In this document: positions 11,601-21,629 of the stretch, piece after piece
Layout of the letters: every line of letters begins with the position of its first letter
Numbering within the stretch: position 1 is the first letter of the stretch
Source of the DNA: Cerioporus squamosus
Taxonomy: Eukaryota; Basidiomycota; Agaricomycetes; Polyporales; Polyporaceae
Length of the DNA stretch: 64,000 bases
Assembly (NCBI GenBank): GCA_022592435.1
Contig: JABYQS010000031.1
Location: 62,001-126,000, forward strand
Reading direction: 5' to 3'
Notes under the pieces: model-generated
Seen by the model: only the letters and a program-made list of their open reading frames with translations
Told to the model about the DNA's origin: nothing
The model's database searches: none
Position numbers and translations under genes: made by a program

Positions 11601-14600
11601 GCATTGCCCTGGAGAGCTCCCCGTACTGGCCGTCAGCGCACATCAAGAGCCTGAAGTCTGGGTGGGGATACAAGATCTGAACTTCGCCATCGACTGCACC
11701 GCGTTCGTTGAGCACCAGCGAACCACCCATTTCGCAGAGGGAGTTGAGGCGTTCGAGTACCGAAGGGTTGCATAGATTGGCGCCATCTAGAAGTAGCCAG
11801 TGTCCTTGAGGGCGCGAACCAGAGGACCGTCGACCCATTCCAAACGAGCTGCTTGGATGCGTCTTCCACAGAGTTCTTGCACACGGACCTGCGCTTGAGA
11901 ACACCGAGCGCCGTATGGTTCCAAAAGTCCGCCAAGTCCGCTGAGAACCTCCATCAAACCATTCGCGACGCCTGCGAGGGCGTTCGTCGACACCGCCCGT
12001 GCATAACTCTGCAACATGGTGAGGTAGTCAGCAGTCGCATGCAGTCTGGATCCAAAGTCGAAGCTCGAGATGTCGTCCACGAGATTCACGACTTCCCGAA
12101 TGACGTCGGAATAACGATACCCAAGGTCGGTTTCCTCGAAGCTTCCTAGTACATCCGTAGCATCCGTCGCATTGTTGATGGATACCTCGCGAAGAGTCCT
12201 ACCCATAAGGTTGGCCATCGTTCTCACCAGCGCGGTCTTGCCACTGTTCCGAGGCCCGGTTGGGATGGCGAGCCACCCGTTTTCGATGCACATGCCGAGT
12301 GATTCGAGAGCAGAGAGATATGCCTGGAGCACACGACCACTTCGTAAATGTGAGAGACGCCCTCCCCGCTGTCCGTGATGGTGGCCGACCTGGAGGTGCG
12401 TCGGAGAGGCAAACGCTGGCGGTCGGTCGACGTGGGTCTCTCCCGGGAAAAGGCTTCCAAATAGCTCGCATGCCCGCGCGCGATCGTCGGAAGTCCTGAA
12501 CCTTTGGAGTATGACGGAAGACAGGTACTCGGACGGGTGAGCAGGCGGATCGGTACGATCGAGGAGGGTAGCCCATCTGATGACATCTCGTGGGTTGAAC
12601 TCCCATGGGGCACCCTCCCGGGCGAAGGACCGCTTGACCATCGTCTCCTCGTTTAGGACAGCCATATAGGCGACCATCTTCTGCAGTATATCGGCAGGGT
12701 ATTGGGGAAAGAGATTCCGGCAGATGAGAAACAGGTCATTCGGGGACATCTCCTGCACGTAAACCTTGGTGAACCGTTTGAGGATCGACTTCGGCAGGCC
12801 TTTGCGACCACCACCTTGGTGTAACGGATTCTGGGCTGCGAAGATGCGGAAAGAAGGATGACAAACGAATGAGCGCCCTAGTTCGGGAATGTATACTGTG
12901 CCGCGGTGATCCAGAACTGCGTTGAGGCCTTCAAGGACAGATTGGGGGGCAAGGCAAGGTTCATCTCGTCGAGGAGAACCCAGTGCCCTTCCTGCAAAGC
13001 TCGGAGGAACTCAGCGTCTTTCCAGGCGAACTGTCCGGGATCGCCGCCTTCCACAGGCAGATCAGAACCGAACAGGTCAACGAGGTCCGTCTGGTGCGAG
13101 AGGTTGAGACGACACAGATGGTATCCGCACAAGTTGGCCAATGCCGCTACGAGACTTGTCCTGCCGACGCCAGGACTGCCCTCGAGCATGATGGGCTTGA
13201 GAAGCTGACATGCGCGAACCACACGCATGACATTATCGCGGGTCGTAGGCGCCTCGAGACTGAAGCTCTGAGGCAACGACTCCCGAGGTCCACGAGGGAT
13301 GGAAAAGATGCCGAGGCGAAGCGAGGAGGAATCTGACGACAAGGTGGTACGGTCCAGAGCTTCCTCAAGAACGGGTACTAGGTCTTGCAAGCGCGCAGTT
13401 GCGTCTGACCTCAGGCGGTCCAAGGCCTCCTTGGAGTAAGCTGACAGCTGCGGCATAGAGCCCAAGCCGTCAAGGAAAGTCATCTGAGCTGCATGGTGCT
13501 GGTTGCGATATCAGCATCTGTAGTACACTGCGAGACGTGTGCCATTGACTCACGAAGACCTGCCCAGGTGTCAGAAGGTTCGCGCTATCGTTCTTCACAG
13601 CGGCATTCGAGGAAGAGACCCACGCCTGCACATATTTAGCTGCCAACCAACGAGACACGACTGCGACTACTTACCAGGACATCTTGCAAATTCGCGGAAG
13701 AGCGATCGCCGACAGCACTGCAAAGCCACTCGACGAAGTCCAAGAGAGGATGAGTGAAGTCTGAGGACGTCGTACTGCCATAGTGTCTCGACGATACACT
13801 CCAAGTCCTTCCTGTCCGTGATGGGCGGTACCCAAATCTTGGTGAATCGGTTACGCAAAGCTGGCGATAGCTCCTGCTGCCGTAGTCGCCACCAGGGTTC
13901 ATCGTCGCGACCAGCTTGAAGTCATCAGCAGCTTTGATGGCAAGGATCTCCGCGTCATTACCGCCTTGTTCGGCGAGCACGATGGTACGCCCAGTTACAG
14001 GGACGCTGTTGAGGCGCTCAAGAACGGAGTCGTCGGCCAGCGAGATCTCATCGAGGAGGAATACATCGCCGTTGCGCATCGCCTCGACCAGAGGCCCGTC
14101 GCGCCACTCGAAGAGAGCGGATAACCGTCGCAAGCGCCCACGCAGGTCTTGCAAGGCAGTTGTCTGCTGCGAAGGAAGCGACCCGCCCTTGAGCAGGCTG
14201 TCGATAGCGCCGGCCAGCGATGTAGCATCCTCCGCGACACCAGTGACACCCAGTTGCGACAAGGTCGACATTGCTTCCTGCACTGTCTCAGCTTCAGCCG
14301 CTGCCTTGTTGCGTATAGGCCTCAGGCCGCCGATGAGATCCGCAGTTTCCGTGTTCTGGTGACAGTTGACCGTGCGCAAGGTCCGATTGAGAACCTCTGC
14401 ATATAGTTGGCAGACTGAGGTCTTCCCGCATCCGGTCTCGCCGACCAAGAGTACGGGCTCATTGAACCGGAGCGCGCGAGCAGTCAGAACGAATAGACGT
14501 TGCATGGCGACGGTCCAGACGACCTGAGAGGACGATGGAAGGGGGCATCCAAGGAATGTCTCCGGAGCGAATTTGGGGTGCTGCATGTCGTAGAGGGAAG

Positions 14601-17600
14601 ACTCGTCGATACGAACCTTCATGATGGATTCGATCACCTCCTTGACAACAACCTTATCGTCGTCTCGTCTCGCTCGCTCCGCGAGCAGCATGTACCCGTT
14701 GGCTGCAAGCTCCTCGTAGCTCATCGCGTCCCGTCCCGCCCACCGGAAGAGGTCACGGAGGGTGGGATGCTTGCTCTCGAAGACGCGACTCGACTGCCGG
14801 CGCTTCTGCAGCTCGCGGAAGACGCTCACGATGCGCTGGCCATACGAAGGAGCGATGCGACAGCGCTGGCAGAGGATAGTCTCCAGTTCGGCTTGAGGAA
14901 CGTCCTCGAAGTGGACCTCGAAACGGTTTCGGAAGGCGCGAGACAGCACCTTCCGGCCTGCATACAGGCCGGGCGGGTTCTGCGTCGCGCAGAGCATGAA
15001 GTGGGGATGAGGGCATACAACCTCCTGCGTCTCGAGAATCACAACTTCGCGGTTGTCGTCCAAAAGACGGTTGAGAGCTTCCAGAACATCTGTGGGCGCG
15101 AGATTGAGCTCGTCGAGGACGATCCAGTCTCCTTGACGAAGCGCGCGGACCAGGAGACCCTCCATGAACACCAGCTTCCCGGTGACAGGGTCAGACACAT
15201 ACGTGCCAATGTACTCCTGGATATCCGTATGCTCGTGGTTGTTGATACGCACGAAGCGATGACCGGTGCGCTTGGCGAGGTACTCGATAGAGCTCGTCTT
15301 GCCACTTGAAGTAGGACCCTCGATGAGCACAGGGAAACGCTGAGCCGCGATGATGCGCACGAGGTCGATTAGTTTGGTCTCGACGGAAGGAGTCATGATG
15401 TAGTCTTCAGCAGGGTCCTCTGGGAGTGGGCCGCGTTCGAGATAGAACGGTCCGAACTTGATGAACGCACTTGGGTCGCCAGGAGGGAGAGGCTCTTTCG
15501 TCAAGAGCGAGCGAGGGTTCCGGACGCCTGCCAGGATGTGTTTCTGAGCGAGTGCTGTCACCGCTGTCGCGCTGGTACCATCCAAAGCCATCGTGAAAGC
15601 CATGAGGCACCCTTCCCACAACGCGCGCCTCAAGGAGTACGTAGTCGCCATGTCGGACGCAAACGTCAGCGCGCGGGCCAGAGTGCGCATACTGAAGTGT
15701 GGGCGGTGGTTCGCGCCGTCTGCAATCTGTCGCTCCTCCGCGAGACGCTTTACGGCCGTGTAGAACTCAGCGACGTCCATAATAGCGCCCTTGTCGCCGA
15801 CCGCGCACGCACCGATGTATTGTGCGACGATGGTGAGTAGAATTTCCCGGTCCGCGTCAGGTGGAGGGACGTCAATCTCCGTGAAGCGGGAGCGAATATT
15901 GGAGGGGAGATCCTTCTTGCCGACGTCCGTGGCCGGGTTCATACATGCGAAAAGACGGAAGTCGGGATGGCGAGAAATGGGTTCGAGCGAACCTTGCTCG
16001 GTCAGTGTGATGGAGGCAGTAGGCCCGTGAAGCAGACCAGATATTGATTCCAGCATCTCCGGGGTCGCGAGATTCACCTCATCTAGCAGTATCCTGTGTA
16101 TGCGGTCAGTCAGGCTCGTCGCTTGGCACGTCTCACGGCTGCCTACGCACCAATCGCCATTCCGCAACGCCTTCACTAAGGGCCCTTCGACAAATGCAAA
16201 AGCAAACTTGCTCTTGCCCTGCACGTGTTGTACTTCAAACGTCTCGACATCGCGCTCGAACGCCTCCCAAGACTCCAACGAGACGTTCAAGCTGGAGTCA
16301 ACCTTCCTCCTCTTCCGGGACATCCCAACCTCGAGTTCCTTCCTGTACATGGGAGATGCCGTCAGATCTGGGCAGGACAATGGGAATGATCAAGCTTACG
16401 CAGGATCCTCGGCCTGCTTCGTCTTGATCCTGTCTTTCGCAAGCCGTACCGCTTCCAACCACAAACCAGCTGCACGCTTCCACTTCCACTCCTGGACGGC
16501 CTTCCTCACCGACTCCTCAAAGTGCGAGTTCTTCCGACTGAACGTCCCTCCGAACAACTCGAGAAAGCGTTCCTGCAACTCGCCCCCAGGTACGCGCGCA
16601 TCCACCGGCTTGAACCCGCCCAAGATGTCCGACGACTCCGTCTGATTCGACAGGTTCAGCGAAACCAAGGGGCGGCGAAGGAGAGTCGCGAGATATGTCA
16701 CGACGCTCGTCTTGCCTGTACCAGTCACTCCGGTGAGCAAGACGGGTTCCGAGAGTGCGATTGCCGATGCCAGGCGCGGGATGAGAGAAACCGCAGGTCG
16801 ATGCATTGCGAAGGGACGCGTTACGGGAGGGGTGATGTGGGCTTTCGTGGAGTGTGTGGGGAGACGGATGCGCCCTGCATGCACCGCAGAGACCCGGCCA
16901 TTCACGTCCTTTTCAACGTCGAAGTCGGGCGTGCGGCTGCCAAGTATCCAGTCGCGACGCTCGTCTGAGAGACCGAGGTGGCCAGCGACTATGTGCGCGA
17001 TGGCATCGAGGTGGGCGCGTCCGGCGGCGGTGATCGCACCGGACCCAAAGAAGACGTCGCGGGCCTCCAAGAAGATGTCCTCTCGAACAGTGGGATTGGT
17101 GTACACTTGGGAAAGACTGATGAATTGTGTGTGATCTTCGTCGATGTCCATCGACTGATGCGAGGCCGGGAGGAGGTTCGAGACTCGCGTGCACAACTTT
17201 TCCAGCTCGCGAAGGCCGATGTCCCGAGTGGACGCAGGACTACCCAGAACTCGAACACTTTCCCACTGTTGATAAGACCCTGCGCCGGGGTGCCTGCGAG
17301 ACGAGGGAACTTCGTGTCGACGATCAACCGCAAGTCGCTCGCAGTAAGTGACCCAACAACGACCTCGTAGAATTTGTGAGCGCCGAAGAACGTAGGAGCG
17401 GGAAAAGCGCCAGACCGCGCGGGTTGCAGAGAGCGTGTCGCGAAGAGTGCAAACGTATCCTCCGCTTCGACGGTGCCACGACTGGGAACGTCCAAGCGAG
17501 CGCGCCCGCCAACCCACTTGTCGGCGCCGAGCGATTCGACCACGGGCTTGAGGATCCCGAGGACTTCCATGGTCGCGCGGTCGATATCCTCCTAACACCT

Positions 17601-18850
17601 ACTTCCCCTCCGTCATAGCGCGAACGAGAACACCCTCTTTCCACTCGAATGTCCCGGGACGGGTAGGGGACGAGACATACGATCCGAGTAGAGAGCGAGG
17701 GTCTAAGGACGTGTCGGCGAGGTGTATAGTGACTGTGTGGTTGCGTGCGTTTGGGTGAAGTACCTCAGCAAGGTGAGAGATGGGTAATGACTTCCCAGGC
17801 GGACGGCGCTGATGTCAGGAGGACAGGTAGCTGCATTGATAGGTGTAGGGCGATCTCACGAAGAGATTGAGCCGCTGTCGGGGTATGGATAAGAGCGGAC
17901 GAGGAGTGCGTCGGGAGAGAGGAGCGAAGCATTAGAATGCCATGCACATGTGCTATCATAGGACTGAGAAATTGTGAGACCCCGGCCGACGTCAGAATGA
18001 GAGTGTGCGTACCTCAGCTCTGCCGGATGAATAGGCTCATGCGAGTCGTCGCCATCGGGAATGAAGAGATCGATGGGTAGTAGTAACGCATCCCTCGCGC
18101 GCGTTATTCGGTCGAGCTCGATGGCGGGAAGTATCCACCCATCGACGGTGTGCATCGTCCCGTCCGGATTTACGCCATATGCGATGGGGCAGTCGACCTC
18201 GGAAACTTCGCCTAGTACCTCCTTCTCTACCTTCACGCGTTCTCCTTCCATCATGCCGACTTGCAGGGCATAACACCTGATCGCGAGGAACCGTACGCCA
18301 TTGTCTGGATGCGGGGACCAGATGAGTTGCGACAACGGAGCCAGAGGCCACCCAAGCAAACGGGGAAGGGTGCGGTTGGCCTGGAGGATACGGTAGTAGG
18401 CAAGGAGAATCCGGTGTAGCGTTGGAACGTCAACGCTACTGAAAATGCCATGAATGAAAGCGCATAGCGGCCCGCGCTCGTTCTCGAATACGCGAATGAA
18501 CGCGAACAACACTCTGTCAAAGTGTCAGACTTTTCATCCTATATCGAGAGAGCGGATACGCACGGGTGCAGCTCCGGATGCACTTCCAGCAACAGACATA
18601 GTGCCTCGAACTTGTCCAATCTCTCCGCCTCAACTTGATGTAACCAGCGAGCGCACAAGTCGAGAAGAAGTGGTCGAAAGAGTGTCGCAACAGTCGTGGT
18701 TAGTTGCGGAACACGCAACAGAGCAGAGATGGTGTCGAGAAGAGCTGGTCGAGAGACTTTTTGGAGAACAGCTGAGTATGGGGAGCCATTAGGAATCTCG
18801 TCGAGTAATTTTTGTGTCTGTTGTTCGAGATTCAATCGAAGAGGGTCCAT
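8610..18850 (-). pseudogene. MDN1: Midasin (MDN1/Rea1) pseudogene, truncated and frameshifted
   Basis: Midasin is the giant dynein-like AAA+ ATPase that strips assembly factors from pre-60S ribosomes. The family order is readable on the minus strand. An N-terminal helical region starts at ATG 18850 (MDPLRLNLEQQTQKLL). AAA1 spans about 17.8-17.2 kb. AAA2 has Walker A GVTGTGKTS near 16.73 kb. AAA3 has GPTSSGKTS near 15.3 kb and LDELNLAP. AAA4 has GETGCGKTS near 14.43 kb and LDEISLAD. AAA5 has GSPGVGRTS near 13.16 kb, and AAA6 has GPRNSGKTA near 12.23 kb. Stalk sequence continues to about 8.6 kb. Lesions include an extra base in the AAA1 Walker A (about 17797), a TAG in place of an expected Trp codon (17599-17601), frame breaks near 17590, 17271, 13875, 13763, 11805 and 9224, and a 5-bp tandem duplication at 12949-12958. 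The rest of the stalk, the Asp/Glu-rich tail and the MIDAS domain are missing. The identity is firm. Non-function is inferred from the number and spread of lesions. Confidence 0.9.
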
Positions 18851-18976
18851 GACGACACTGGCAGCAAACCAGCCAGACGTCTCCGAGGAGGCAAGGGAAC
18901 GCAAGGGAGCCTGGGGGAAGGGAGGAAGGGAGAGGAGTTCTTCGATTCCGAAAATCCTTGAAGCTGCAGAAAACAA

Positions 18977-19938
18977 TGTAGCGCTGAAAGCCTGGCCGTA
19001 AGTATGCTACTTACCTACGTATAACAAGTGTCAATAACTCCCTTCCTCGGCTTATTCTCCTACTTACTGGCAGTAAGCTCACGTTTACTTATGTACTGTA
19101 CCAAACGTACCAACCAGGCTACTCTGCTCTTCATCATCACCCTTCATCATGTTCGCCATCCACTCAATCCACCGCTTCTAGGCAGACACTCGTCATGAAG
19201 GACTAGACGAGCTTCGAACCGTACTGCCGACTATCCTCAGTTGCGCGCAAGAAATCAAGAGTAAACTTGTTGTTATTACTGGTCTTGCGGAGCATGGGTC
19301 AGGAGAGCTCGCGAGCATGCAGTCCATGTCTCCAGCGATGGAGAATTTGAACATCTGCGATGGAATGCAACGGTGAGAGTGCTTACACTGACGATACGTA
19401 TTCTGTCCCGCTTCAGGGCAGTGTCCATGGTATCGAACGCACAGAAGTGAACAAGGGTATGTCGAGTACTTCGATGGCATGCTACTGGTAAGTCACTTTG
19501 GTTCAGTCTCGCGAAATTACCCCTTCCCTTTTGCGTTCAAGATCATCTAGTACACCATCCGACGGTCGCAATCCAACTTGGGACCGTCCGAAGCCATAGC
19601 GCAGCGGTGATTCCGCCGAGGCGACGACACCGGTCAGACACGTTATGTCAATCCAGCCGTTCATCTCCAGGTGCCGTCTCCGAGGCATCACAGGCACGAC
19701 TGCGCTCTGGGCTCCTGCATACTTCCTCCAGTCTACACGTGGGACCCCACTCATGCATGTACGTGCTTCATCGATCATCACCGCCGCCCAGCCACTACAC
19801 TGGTACTCGGCGACTGCGCGGCCGTCCCCGATCGAGGAGCTCTTCGTTCTGTGGCGTATATATACCCTGCAGCTGCTCCTTCGCCTTGACTCCCACATCC
19901 CAGCTCATCCCCTGCACCAATACACCGACTGAACAACT
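18977..19938. other. Intergenic interval with an orphan exon-like segment
   Basis: Most of this stretch shows nothing beyond promoter-like sequence. At about 19163-19374 on the plus strand one frame is open and reads like real protein (GLDELRTVLPTILSCAQ, KLVVITGLAEHGSGEL). It ends at a good GTGAG donor. A methionine-led segment upstream (MFAIHSIHRF) is in the same frame but separated by one TAG. It may be a gene remnant; I do not recognise it. Confidence 0.35.
19857..19867 (+). promoter_or_regulatory. TATA box of the CBM12/DM9 gene
   Basis: GTATATATACC lies about 75 bases upstream of the ATG at 19939. Position and sequence fit a fungal core promoter. Confidence 0.5.
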
Positions 19939-21482
19939 ATGGTCTACGAGTGGGAACCCGGCACCTGGTACGACCTCGGCACCGTCGTCGAGTACCAAGG
20001 TATGTCGTGAATTGAAGTATCTCCGTACTTGTCGCTCATGGCTTGCGGCGCAGGACACAAGTATAAGATCATCCAAGCCCATCAGTCTCAGGTGAGTTCA
20101 TAGACGAAGCGCGAGTGCGGTACATAGCTCACCCCTTGCTGCAGGCCGGCTGGGAGCCCACGGCAACCCCTGCTCTCTGGGGCCGTGTTCCTGAGGAGTA
20201 CCATGAACATCATGAGCACCACGAACAGCGTCAGGACAGTGGCGGCTACAACCCGGGATACAATGCGCCTCCTCCGCAACAGCCCGGTATGTTGCTTGCT
20301 GTGGGAAGGGACATCACGTCACTCACAGCCTGTTGCGATCTCAAGTGAGTCACGGTGCTGGCGGCGGCAACAGCGAGAAGCCGTGGGACCAGCACTCCGA
20401 GCAGAAGGTGCCCATTCACGAGGAGGAGCGCAAGCATGGCTGGGACTCTCTCAGCGACGAACGCAAGAAAGAGATCGAGGTCTGTCGCGCCGGACACATA
20501 TCCTTCTCTGTGTTCGTGCTCCTCATGGTCCTACAGGTTGGGGGTGGTCTCGTTGCCGGACTTGCCGCTCTTGGCGCGGGCTACTTTGCCTACAAAGAGC
20601 ATGAGAAGAGCGAGGAAGAGGTCAGCGTCTGACCGATTGTCGGAACTCATGTCCTCGCTCTGACGTCGTTCATATTTAGAAAAAGGCCAACGTGTGGGGA
20701 TTGCAGAACTGGTTACACGACGCGGATGTGCGCACTCGCGGGTACTATGAGGGTAGGGCCCAGGGTCCCGTCTCTTGGATTCTGGTTGAAGGCAAGAACA
20801 TCCCCACCAACATCGCCATCCCCGGCGGTGAAGAGAACGGCCAGCCTCACTACATCTGCCGAGGCTTCCACGAGGTGAGCCGGAGCTTTATGATCTGCGG
20901 AGCCCAAACGCTCAACAGACGTACTTCGTGATCAGGGCAGTCTTCGTGAGTACCCCATGCATGTCGGTCTAGGTTCATCCTTCACAATCTGATCATCTCC
21001 TCTCCTTCACCGCTGCGCCCCCAATGTGCAGAGATCGGAAAAGCGTCGCCTATCTTCCAGAAGGGCGGTGTCATCGGGTACGCTCATAACGAGATTCATG
21101 TGAGTTGTCTCGCCATGGCTCCGACCGCGCCAAAGTGCTAAGACGGATGCCGCGACAGCTGCCGAAGTTCGAAGTTCTCGTTGGCGACCCCCGTGCCGTC
21201 CGCTGGGTCGATTGGGAGGGCCGCGTCGACCTTGAGCGGCTTGGCGCGCGCCCGGTGGAAGGTGGACGGGAGGCTGACGGCACCCCGCTTTTCATCGCTC
21301 AGGCGCACCACCACAACGCGATCGTTCCGGGTAAGTGCAGCACTAAGCTCAAGGCGGCGTTTATACCGTACGCCAACTCGGAGAAGGAGAAGAAGGTAGG
21401 CTTGTACCTTACTGGAAGCGAAGCATAAGGCTCACGTCGGTTGTGTCGACAGGAGTACCGCATCCTCTGCTACGCTCAGTAA
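19939..21482 (+). CDS. CBM5/12-like plus DM9 (DUF3421) lectin-like protein
   Basis: Ten exons give an uninterrupted 332-residue protein: 19939-19999, 20054-20091, 20145-20286, 20346-20479, 20537-20620, 20680-20874, 20936-20945, 21032-21099, 21159-21395 and 21453-21482. Residues 1-50 (WEPGTWYDLGTVVEYQGHKY, then GWEP and LWGRV) resemble the aromatic-rich chitin/carbohydrate-binding module of family 5/12. A His/Gln/Pro-rich linker follows. Next comes a glycine-rich hydrophobic stretch (GGGLVAGLAALGAGYFAY) that could insert in a membrane, then a charged KEHEKSEEEKK segment. The C-terminal half has DM9-type features (ICRGFHEGSLQIGKA, HHHNAIVPGKC, EYRILCY). DM9 proteins studied in animals bind mannose-type glycans. 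A glycan-binding role, perhaps in defence or at the cell surface, is inference. No signal peptide is evident. Confidence 0.85.
20936..20945 (+). other. 10-nt microexon
   Basis: The ten bases GGCAGTCTTC are flanked by ATCAG and GTGAG. Including them joins HE to GSLQIGKA and keeps the frame of the DM9 region. Skipping them would break the frame. Confidence 0.7.
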
Positions 21483-21629
21483 TCTGCTCGAAGTGTACCG
21501 CTGAGTGAGTTGTACGATAAGCAGCGCTGTTGTTGTCGTCGCTGTTATGTACCAAAGTAGGAATACAACTGTGCAATTATTGGATCGCAGTACTGCCTCC
21601 AGGCCTTCTACGCATCCGTATTCGTTCAA

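Noticed and set aside
14500..15309. 269-codon plus-strand open frame
   Set aside because: Lies antisense to AAA3/AAA4 of the midasin relic, whose minus-strand reading is clearly correct.
8610..18850. Midasin as an intact gene with many introns
   Set aside because: Frame changes fall inside conserved motifs (AAA1 P-loop, AAA4 NPGGDYG, AAA5 after LDEMNLA, AAA6 VRALK) where no GT-AG intron of plausible length can fit, and a TAG replaces an expected Trp codon.
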